Source of the DNA: Bacteroidales bacterium
Lineage (GTDB): Bacteria > Bacteroidota > Bacteroidia > Bacteroidales > VadinHA17
Direction of reading: 5' to 3'
NCBI GenBank assembly: GCA_013314865.1
Contig: JABUEV010000139.1
Coordinates: 1 to 6,638, forward strand
DNA: 6,638 nucleotides
The position numbers and the translations under genes were made by a program. Position 1 is the first letter of the stretch. Each line of letters begins with the position of its first letter. The notes beneath the pieces are model-generated. The model was not told where the DNA came from. It made no database searches and was given only the letters and a program-made list of their open reading frames with translations. This document shows, piece by piece, positions 1 through 4,771 of the stretch.

Positions 1-175
1 CCCTGGCACTTCTCTTTGCCACGTTAAAGGTTCCCATGCCAGGAAGCTGGATCCTCTGGCCTTTTTTCATTGCCTTACCAAAAGCTCCGACAAATGCATT
101 CAAAGCTTTTCCTGAGTCCTTAATTGAAAGACCTGCTTCTTTTGCAATCTCATTAACTAATTCTTTCTTTGTCAT
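1..175 (-). CDS. HU-family DNA-binding protein (N-terminal part, cut by window edge)
   Basis: Nucleoid-associated protein that binds and bends DNA as a dimer in the cytoplasm. The minus strand from the ATG at 173-175 reads 58 complete codons before the window ends, starting MTKKELVNEIAKEAGLS. This is the usual HU/IHF N-terminal helix pair, followed by a KALNAFVGAF helix and the start of the beta region (IQLPGMGTFNVAKRSAR), which matches the family's 'GFGTF..' turn leading to the DNA-binding arm. The family is usually about 90 residues, so roughly a third is missing, including most of the arm. The start is chosen because it gives the standard HU N-terminus and lies about 40 bases downstream of a good promoter. 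There is no clear Shine-Dalgarno sequence, as is normal in Bacteroidota. HU and the closely related IHF subunits cannot be told apart from this fragment. Confidence 0.93.
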   Translation of the reverse strand, partial: MTKKELVNEIAKEAGLSIKDSGKALNAFVGAFGKAMKKGQRIQLPGMGTFNVAKRSAR

Positions 176-220
176 GATGAATAATTATTAAATGGTTAGA
201 CCAATGGTTCTGTTGAGATA

Positions 221-251
221 CAAATTTATTTCTTTTTATATCATTTGCAAA
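221..251 (-). promoter_or_regulatory. Bacteroidota-type promoter for the HU gene
   Basis: Read on the minus strand, TTTG (248-251) is followed after exactly 19 bases by TAAATTTG (221-228). This matches the Bacteroidota housekeeping promoter (-33 TTTG, -7 TAnnTTTG) at its usual spacing. Transcription should begin a few bases further on, giving a leader of about 40 bases before the ATG. Confidence 0.75.
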
Positions 252-479
252 TTTATTTTGTCGTTTTTCCGCAAATAATGCCATTTTTAAGCAAAAAAAT
301 GAGTTTTCAGACATCACGTAAAACAAATTTAGTAGTTGTCGGAAAAGGCCATAAATTGGGCGTTTCAGAAATTCAATAATTTTCTGATGTTCATTTCATG
401 TTGATAAATTCCATAAAATGCTGTTTTTCTGATATTTAGCTATTTATTACAAAAAATTACCTGAAAATCAAAAAAACAT
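252..479. other. AT-rich divergent intergenic spacer, no gene seen
   Basis: This AT-rich stretch separates the divergent HU and tRNA-Ser genes. I see no open reading frame with a credible start and protein-like composition, no strong hairpin followed by a T-run, and no repeat shared with the rest of the window. It probably holds only upstream promoter sequence for the two flanking genes. Confidence 0.5.
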
Positions 480-487
480 TATCTTTG
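480..487 (+). promoter_or_regulatory. Candidate -7 element of the tRNA-Ser promoter
   Basis: TATCTTTG matches the Bacteroidota -7 consensus TAnnTTTG on the plus strand upstream of tRNA-Ser. The -33 position, 19 bases earlier, reads TTAC rather than TTTG, so only the -7 half is good. If used, it gives a 5' leader of about 100 bases (roughly 494-592) that would be removed by RNase P. No gene is visible in that leader. Confidence 0.5.
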
Positions 488-592
488 CGCCGGAATCCTG
501 TTTTGCAGTCATAAACAGCTGATCCTGTGAGCTGCAGAGGAATTGCAGAGCGGCAATAAATAGGTGCGGAAGATGGCTATGAAGCAGGAAAT

Positions 593-681
593 GGAGAAAT
601 GGCAGAGTGGTCGAATGCGGCGGTCTTGAAAACCGTTGTCCTGCTATCGCGGGACCGGGGGTTCGAATCCCTCTTTCTCCG
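593..681 (+). tRNA. tRNA-Ser, anticodon TGA (reads UCA)
   Basis: A complete class II tRNA. The acceptor strands GGAGAAA (593-599) and TTTCTCC (674-680) pair over 7 bp, with discriminator G681. The D-arm region GGCAGAGTGGTCGAATGCGGC is typical of tRNA-Ser. The anticodon stem GCGGT/ACCGT encloses the 7-base loop CTTGAAA, with anticodon TGA. A long variable arm forms a 7-bp stem, GTCCTGC/GCGGGAC around TATC, diagnostic for Ser/Leu/Tyr types. The T loop is TTCGAAT. CCA is not encoded (the sequence continues GCTTAC), so it must be added after transcription. An intrinsic terminator follows within 15 bases. The last 11 bases of the gene recur at 955-965 as part of a longer direct repeat. Confidence 0.97.
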
Positions 682-701
682 CTTACAAATCACTCCCGCA
701 G
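671..701 (+). repeat. 31-bp direct repeat, copy 1 (tRNA-Ser 3' end plus terminator left arm)
   Basis: These 31 bases are identical to 955-985, a shift of 284 bases. The copy covers the last 11 bases of tRNA-Ser (through the discriminator), a 13-base linker and the 7-base left arm of the terminator stem. Identity stops on both sides: C670 versus T954, and T702 versus C986. A duplicated tRNA 3' end is the classic footprint of site-specific integration, but other duplication routes are possible. Confidence 0.9.
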
Positions 702-723
702 TTTACTGCGGGATTTTTGTTTT
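695..723 (+). terminator. Intrinsic terminator of tRNA-Ser
   Basis: CCCGCAG (695-701), loop TTTA, CTGCGGG (706-712) form a perfect 7-bp GC-rich stem followed by ATTTTTGTTTT. It lies 13 bases after the tRNA. The left arm belongs to the 31-bp repeat, but the right arm does not recur at the second copy, so only this copy makes a terminator. Confidence 0.88.
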
Positions 724-954
724 AGGAGTTTCGAGCCAGGCTTGCCTGAGTGAGAAACGACTAAAACAAAAAGACCTTATGAGTGAAACGAATAAGGGAG
801 TGATTTGGAAGCAGGGTTCTCCCGCACGGGATCACCGATTCTCACGGCTAAAAGCCGGGAGAAGAGGTAATCCCGCGGGAGCGGGGGTTGCCTCCCCTGC
901 AGGCTGGCTCCTTCGCTATCCCGACATAACATGTCGGGATTTACGCTCGGCCCT
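724..954. repeat. Hairpin-dense non-coding segment between the two tRNA-end repeats
   Basis: No credible gene. At least six inverted repeats follow one another: 728-758 (GTTTC/GAAAC outside CAGGC-TT-GCCTG), 775-797 (CCTTAT/ATAAGG), 820-831 (TCCCG-CA-CGGGA), 839-863 (TTCTC and GGCT pairing with AGCC and GAGAA), 864-894 (GAGGTAATCCCGC pairing with GCGGGGGTTGCCTC around GGGA, one G bulged, two G-T pairs) and 918-940 (ATCCCGACAT-AAC-ATGTCGGGAT, 10 perfect pairs). In addition, 796-806 is the reverse complement of AAATCACTCCC found in both 31-bp repeats. Such density suggests palindromic repeat units or a structured RNA. No RNA family is recognised. Confidence 0.6.
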
Positions 955-985
955 CTCTTTCTCCGCTTACAAATCACTCCCGCAG
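955..985 (+). repeat. 31-bp direct repeat, copy 2 (detached tRNA-Ser 3' end)
   Basis: Exact copy of 671-701 but without the rest of the tRNA. It is preceded by the hairpin-dense segment and followed directly by the 51-bp tandem repeats. The terminator's right arm is missing here. With copy 1 it brackets a 253-bp insert (702-954). Confidence 0.9.
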
Positions 986-986
986 C

Positions 987-1139
987 ATTCTACAATAACA
1001 TATCGCCTACGGCGAATGTTGAATTGATCGGAAAAATATTCTACAAAACCATATCGCCTACAGCGAATTATGGATTAATCGGAAAAATATTCTACAAAAC
1101 CTTATCGCCTACGGCGAAGAATGAATTGATTGGAACAAT
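987..1139. repeat. Three tandem copies of a 51-bp repeat, each with a TAC-loop hairpin
   Basis: Copies begin with ATTCTAC at 987, 1038 and 1089, exactly 51 bases apart, and each ends in a GG-A-rich stretch (GGAAAAAT or GGAACAAT). Each carries a small hairpin with loop TAC: TCGCC-TAC-GGCGA at 1003-1015 and 1105-1117, and a weakened form at 1054-1066 where the right arm reads AGCGA. Beyond the third copy a diverged continuation (TTCTATACCTACGGTA, 1140-1155) has a different stem, TACC-TAC-GGTA, around the same loop. The period is a multiple of three, so one frame stays open, but nothing else supports a protein. Confidence 0.85.
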
Positions 1140-1148
1140 TTCTATACC

Positions 1149-1183
1149 TACGGTAAAATACCTCGTAGAGGTTACAGAATTAG
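1149..1183. repeat. 35-bp dispersed repeat, copy A
   Basis: Matches 1257-1291 at 32 of 35 positions, 108 bases apart. The core is the hairpin ACCTC-GTA-GAGGT (1160-1172), whose loop GTA is the complement of the TAC loops in the adjoining 51-bp repeats. The repeat overlaps the TACC-TAC-GGTA hairpin at its left end. Confidence 0.85.
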
Positions 1184-1185
1184 CT

Positions 1186-1214
1186 CTCCTTCCCTTATTG
1201 TTTAAGGGAAGGAG
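1186..1214. repeat. 12-bp perfect stem-loop between the two 35-bp repeats
   Basis: CTCCTTCCCTTA (1186-1197), loop TTGTT, TAAGGGAAGGAG (1203-1214) form a perfect 12-bp inverted repeat. No T-run follows on the plus strand (it continues ACGGAGGATGGG), nor an obvious one on the minus strand, so it is not a standard terminator. It lies midway between the 35-bp repeat copies and is probably part of the same repeat mosaic. It could still slow read-through between tRNA-Ser and the gene converging from the right. Confidence 0.75.
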
Positions 1215-1256
1215 ACGGAGGATGGGTTAAGAGAAACCATTGACATCATCCATGCA

Positions 1257-1291
1257 TACGGTAACATACCTCGTAGAGGTTAAAGGATTAG
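1257..1291. repeat. 35-bp dispersed repeat, copy B, overlapping the Nif3-like stop codon
   Basis: Differs from copy A at three positions. The ACCTC-GTA-GAGGT hairpin (1268-1280) is fully kept, while the left arm of the preceding TACC-TAC-GGTA hairpin is lost. Its last four bases (1288-1291) overlap the TAA stop codon (1288-1290, minus strand) of the neighbouring gene, so the repeat mosaic ends exactly where the coding sequence begins. Confidence 0.85.
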
Positions 1292-2154
1292 TACGTCCAA
1301 TACGACGGGGTGCTTGCAATAAAATGCACCGGGATACCTTTTATAAACCCTTTTAACCACTCTGCACAATATTCCATCCCCGGTTCCTCAGACGTGACAT
1401 GTCCTAAAAAAATAATTGCCTTGTCTTTTCCCTCTATTACAGCATCACGCACATATTCGTATGTCTCCCACTGAGGAACCTCACCGGCTATCACAACATC
1501 AACCCCTTCTTCCCTGAGTAATCTGAAATGGGCAGTACTTCCGGGAGCACCAGCCGAAAAAGCAATGTTTTTTATTCTCATCTCTGGCTTACCTATTACA
1601 TGAAATGCATTCCCGGGAAAGATCTTCTTCAAATATTGCAACAGGTCCCCCAGCGTGGTTTCGGGAACAGTAAACCTGTCAGGTACCGTTCCGTCGGTGT
1701 ATTTGAGCCAGCCAAGCTTCAAAGCCATCCCGTAATCGATGCCATCGGGCTTTAACCTGTGAATGTAATCGTGAAACCTCCAGATGACAAGCTTGTGTTC
1801 ATCAATATATCTTTTCTTTTCCAGAAATACCGGATCATCCTGAAACTGTGTAGTATTATCCAGATGATTGTAAAACACAGGCTCATGAGCAATAATAAGA
1901 TTACAGCCAATGGCAACAGCTTTCTTCAGTACATCCATTGTGGCAAACATCGTGGTGACAATCCCTGTAACCTCAGTGTCGGGATCCCCTGCTTTGAAAA
2001 CATCCACGGTGTTTGGAACTGGCTCACTGTTTGTCTGCTTTATAATTGACTCCGTTATCCTGGCAGCAGTATAACCGGTTTTTACCTGTCCCTTTATTAA
2101 ACCTGCTGACGAGAGCAATAAAACACTAGTGAGAATAATTATCAGATTTTTCAT
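1288..2154 (-). CDS. Secreted Nif3-like dinuclear metal-centre protein
   Basis: 288 residues. A signal peptide (Lys-Asn, hydrophobic residues 4-20, cleavage near residue 22) points to export, whereas classical Nif3/YbgI proteins are cytoplasmic. The mature part fits the Nif3 fold: TGIVTTMFATMDVLKKAVAIG (63-83), the metal motif LIIAHEPVF (86-94; family form HH, here H90-E91), WRFHDYIHR (125-133; the family Asp is probably D129), and the C-terminal GHVTSEEPG (251-259), where H252 and E256 match the family H-x3-E metal pair. Nif3 proteins form hexamers with two metals per subunit; their reaction is poorly defined and hydrolase activity has been proposed. Length is near that of short family members. 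The stop codon overlaps a dispersed repeat, and the leader contains an 8-bp tandem repeat. Family assignment is good, function open. Confidence 0.85.
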   Translation of the reverse strand: MKNLIIILTSVLLLSSAGLIKGQVKTGYTAARITESIIKQTNSEPVPNTVDVFKAGDPDTEVTGIVTTMFATMDVLKKAVAIGCNLIIAHEPVFYNHLDNTTQFQDDPVFLEKKRYIDEHKLVIWRFHDYIHRLKPDGIDYGMALKLGWLKYTDGTVPDRFTVPETTLGDLLQYLKKIFPGNAFHVIGKPEMRIKNIAFSAGAPGSTAHFRLLREEGVDVVIAGEVPQWETYEYVRDAVIEGKDKAIIFLGHVTSEEPGMEYCAEWLKGFIKGIPVHFIASTPSYWTY

Positions 2155-2169
2155 TTTGATGGGTTTTAT

Positions 2170-2217
2170 GGTTGAAAGGTTGAATGGTTGAATGGTTGAA
2201 AGGTTGAATGGTTGTAG
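2170..2217. repeat. 8-bp tandem repeat (GGTTGAAT/A) in the Nif3-like leader
   Basis: Five full GGTTGAAW octamers start at 2170, 2178, 2186, 2194 and 2202, followed by a broken sixth (GGTTGTAG). The final W alternates A, T, T, A, T. The array ends 15 bases upstream of the ATG at 2154, inside the probable untranslated leader, where on the transcript it reads as CAACCATT/CAACCTTT units. Copy-number slippage would change leader length by 8 bases per unit without touching the reading frame. A related 20-base sequence is present at 6604-6623. Confidence 0.93.
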
Positions 2218-2230
2218 TAGATCTTTTATT

Positions 2231-2238
2231 CAAATATA
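2231..2238 (-). promoter_or_regulatory. Candidate -7 element for the Nif3-like gene
   Basis: On the minus strand this reads TATATTTG, a full match to TAnnTTTG. No TTTG is found 19-21 bases upstream, so only half the promoter is convincing. If used, the leader would be about 70 bases and would include the whole octamer array. Confidence 0.45.
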
Positions 2239-2397
2239 CTAAAAGACTTAATAAATTATCTGCTCGTATATTTATCCCGTATATTTATAAAGTCCAGCAT
2301 CGGCTTAATAAAAAAATTGCGGAATGAAATCACATATAAAAAGATTCACTTCATGATTTTGATTATTTTTAATCGCCGTTAACAGAACTTATCCGGA

Positions 2398-3303
2398 ATG
2401 AAACCTGAAGCTAATTCTCTACGGGCAGTCATTTTCGCTCTTTTTGGGAATCTTGCGATTGCAGTAATAAAATATATTGTTTCAGTAATCTCAGGAAGTT
2501 CTGCCATGTTTGCTGAATCGATTCATTCACTTGCCGACACAACAAATCAGGTACTTCTTCTTATCGGGAGGAAACGATCGGGCAAAAAACCTGATGAAAT
2601 TCATCCTTTCGGATACGGGAAGGAAGAATATTTCTGGGGATTTCTGGTAGCTGTGCTTTTGTTTTTCCTGGGCGGCTGTTATTCAATCTACGAAGGGATA
2701 CATAAATATCTTCACCCTGAGCCAATTGGAAATTATTTGTACATTTTCATCGTTCTTGTTTCAGCTATCATAATAGAAGCCAAATCATTCAGTGTAGCAT
2801 ATAAAGAATTCAGGAAATCGTACTCTTCAGATCTGGTCAAAGCCTGGAAAGAATCAACCGACACAAATCTTTTTGTGATTCTGCTTGAAGATCTGTCAGC
2901 CCTGCTTGGCCTTTCAATAGTGCTCGTTTCTTCGCTCCTTTCACTGATTCATCCCATATTTGACATAATAGGGACAATACTTGTGGGGTCACTTCTTATT
3001 TTCATGTCGTGGCAGTTGGCCAACGAACTGAGAAAACTGATGGTCGGGGAAAACATACCCAGGGAAATGAGGAACAACATCAGGAAAATCATAAAAAAAT
3101 ATTCCTGCATCAGGCACATTAATAATATCCGATCAATGTATATCGGGAAAAATAACTTCATTCTGCTTGTCTCTCTTGATTTTGATGACCGTTCAAATGT
3201 GCCCGTTATCGAAAGTGTCAGTGAGGAAATTAAATCTGAGATCACAAAACAATACCCAAATGCAAGGTACATCTATCTGGACGTGAAGGACAGCGACAGA
3301 TAG
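2398..3303 (+). CDS. Cation diffusion facilitator (CDF) transporter, ZnT9-like subgroup
   Basis: 301-residue inner-membrane transporter that most likely exports a divalent metal such as Zn2+ or Mn2+ in exchange for protons. Six membrane helices are visible at about 8-30, 34-56, 76-98, 112-128, 157-181 and 184-205, then a cytoplasmic domain (215-301) as in other CDF proteins. Helix 2 holds the metal motif H43-x3-D47 (ESIHSLADTTNQ). The loop after it has HPFGYGKEEYFW (69-80), a strong family signature. In helix 5 the usual H-x3-D reads I161-x3-D165 with E164 beside it, and together with the HSLADxxNQ form this recalls the SLC30A9/ZnT9 branch rather than YiiP/ZitB. Length is normal. It is divergent from the Nif3-like gene, with 243 bases between. 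I found no convincing promoter or metal-regulator site. Metal specificity cannot be read from sequence. Confidence 0.92.
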   Translation: MKPEANSLRAVIFALFGNLAIAVIKYIVSVISGSSAMFAESIHSLADTTNQVLLLIGRKRSGKKPDEIHPFGYGKEEYFWGFLVAVLLFFLGGCYSIYEGIHKYLHPEPIGNYLYIFIVLVSAIIIEAKSFSVAYKEFRKSYSSDLVKAWKESTDTNLFVILLEDLSALLGLSIVLVSSLLSLIHPIFDIIGTILVGSLLIFMSWQLANELRKLMVGENIPREMRNNIRKIIKKYSCIRHINNIRSMYIGKNNFILLVSLDFDDRSNVPVIESVSEEIKSEITKQYPNARYIYLDVKDSDR

Positions 3304-3376
3304 AAATTTGCAGCCGGAACCCGGGAAAATAGAATATGATTAACAAGGTCCGATTTCTTTGACAGTCGGAATGAAA

Positions 3377-4732
3377 TTATTCAAGTGAATTCAGTATCCC
3401 TGACAGGAAGGCAATCCAGTCGAAAGTTCCCCTTGGTGAGCATCCGGTTCTTACAATTACCAGTTCCTTTGATGGAATTATAAAAATCCTCTGGCCGTCA
3501 TATCCGTCACAATAAAACATGTCTGAAGGAATTCCGGGGAACTGGCCTGACTTATTAAGCCAGAAGAGGGCACCGTATCCTCCATCTGAACCAACGGCAG
3601 GGGTAGTGGTATAGTCAACCCATCCTTCCGGGAGCAGTTGTTCTCCCAGCCAATTGCCGTTATGAAGATAAAGCAATCCAAAGCGGGCATAGTCGCGCAT
3701 TGTTGCATAGAGATAGGACGATCCCACAAAAGTACCTGAAGCGTCAACCTCCCAAACCACGCTTCTCATGCCGGTTTTATTAAAAAGCGCCTCCGCAGGA
3801 TAGGCAAGATAATCATCATCATTGCCAATCACAGAACGTATATAATCCTGTATGATATTTACCGTCCCGGAGGAGTATTCCCATCTGGTACCCGGACTTG
3901 CCACCAGTTTTTTAGAAGCGGCATAGTCACCCATATCACCCTTTTTCAGAAGCATAGTAGTTGCATCAGTCAGTTTCAGTTTGCTGTATGCTTCATTAAA
4001 TTCAAGTCCGCTTGTCATAGTCAGCAAATGGTTCAGGGTAATATTTTTCCTGTCGTCACCTGACCATTCCTTAAGATTCAGAGGCGCATTAATGTCTAAT
4101 CTGCCCTCTTTAACCAGCAAACCTGCCATTGCATTGGTGAAACTCTTTGCCATCGACCAGCTCAGAAACTTTGTCTCAGGTTTAAAATCATCACGGTATT
4201 TCTCAGCAACAATCTGATTCCTGTAAACAACAAGAACTGCGAATGTTCCGCGAAAGGTGGCAGTGTCCCTGAAAACCCGGTCCAGAATCCCGTTAAGCCT
4301 GTCAAGGTTTATTCCGGCAGGCACTGTGTCAGCAATCATATCGCCTGCCGGCCATGGTATTGTATCGGACCTGCCGGCAGGTTTCTCAACCTCAGGGTAA
4401 TCCAGTTTTTCCACCTCTTTCTTTGAGAAACCTTTGACTAATGTGCAACCAAGCCCTTCATTATAGACAGCTTTTGATCTCCACAAAAGAAATCTTCCTG
4501 TGGCTTCATGGTTTTCCGTATCAACTTTGTTCCTGCTTAATTTAACCGGGAAGAAGTTAATATCTTCCCTTTCAATGCTTTCCTGTGTCCTGCCGGCCAC
4601 AAATACTCCGGATGCAACATTCTTCGCGGCATAACCGGTTATTCCCGGTGCTACATAATTCATGTACAGGATTATTACTGTCAGAATAAATGCCAGTAAA
4701 ATAAGCAGAGTTCTCAGGATAATTTTTTTCAT
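3377..4732 (-). CDS. Membrane-anchored serine hydrolase, class C beta-lactamase/DD-peptidase fold
   Basis: 451 residues. An N-terminal hydrophobic helix (about 5-25) should act as signal anchor or uncleaved signal, placing the enzyme in the periplasm. Residues 30-130 are a lead-in without recognised motifs; the hydrolase domain spans about 140-450. Its active-site motifs are S193-M-A-K196 (SxxK nucleophile and base), Y286-S-S288 (YxN/YxS motif), and the segment DGYDGQRIFIIP (409-420), which replaces the KTG/HxG strand as in many beta-lactamase-related esterases and peptidases. NHLLTMTSGL (234-243) is another family hallmark. It is probably the second gene of an operon with the deacetylase, 39 bases downstream of it. 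Substrates in this family vary widely (peptides, esters, amides), so true antibiotic resistance should not be assumed. No good terminator is visible in the short gap to the convergent transporter. Confidence 0.9.
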   Translation of the reverse strand: MKKIILRTLLILLAFILTVIILYMNYVAPGITGYAAKNVASGVFVAGRTQESIEREDINFFPVKLSRNKVDTENHEATGRFLLWRSKAVYNEGLGCTLVKGFSKKEVEKLDYPEVEKPAGRSDTIPWPAGDMIADTVPAGINLDRLNGILDRVFRDTATFRGTFAVLVVYRNQIVAEKYRDDFKPETKFLSWSMAKSFTNAMAGLLVKEGRLDINAPLNLKEWSGDDRKNITLNHLLTMTSGLEFNEAYSKLKLTDATTMLLKKGDMGDYAASKKLVASPGTRWEYSSGTVNIIQDYIRSVIGNDDDYLAYPAEALFNKTGMRSVVWEVDASGTFVGSSYLYATMRDYARFGLLYLHNGNWLGEQLLPEGWVDYTTTPAVGSDGGYGALFWLNKSGQFPGIPSDMFYCDGYDGQRIFIIPSKELVIVRTGCSPRGTFDWIAFLSGILNSLE

Positions 4733-4771
4733 AAAATCGGATATTAAAGTTTAAAACCATGTCAGCATGAT

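Noticed and set aside
777..977. Minus-strand open frame of 66 codons in the hairpin segment
   Set aside because: It lies entirely within inverted repeats, has no promoter or start context, and its residues simply mirror the palindromes and the tRNA-end repeat.
599..1027. Open frame of 142 codons starting inside tRNA-Ser and running through the terminator
   Set aside because: It begins within a structural RNA, crosses an intrinsic terminator and several palindromes, and has no protein-family features. It is open only because of local composition.
987..1139. CRISPR-like array
   Set aside because: The copies are directly adjacent with no variable spacers, and no cas genes are present.
931..1230. 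Open frame of 99 codons containing three 17-residue repeats
   Set aside because: The peptide repeat follows from the 51-bp period. It starts inside a palindrome, crosses the tRNA-end repeat and other hairpins, and shows no independent sign of coding. Kept as a DNA repeat finding instead.
671..1291. Insertion sequence or group II intron
   Set aside because: No transposase, reverse transcriptase or terminal inverted repeats with flanking target duplication of the usual kind; only non-coding repeats and the long tRNA-end duplication are present.
3349..3370. Hairpin TCCGA/TCGGA between the convergent transporter and serine hydrolase genes as a shared terminator
   Set aside because: Only five pairs with a 12-base loop and no T-run on either side.
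3377..4732. Antibiotic-resistance beta-lactamase
   Set aside because: The SxxK and YxS motifs define only the broad fold. The membrane anchor, long lead-in and DGYDGQ segment fit the diverse beta-lactamase-related hydrolases, and there is no specific link to resistance.
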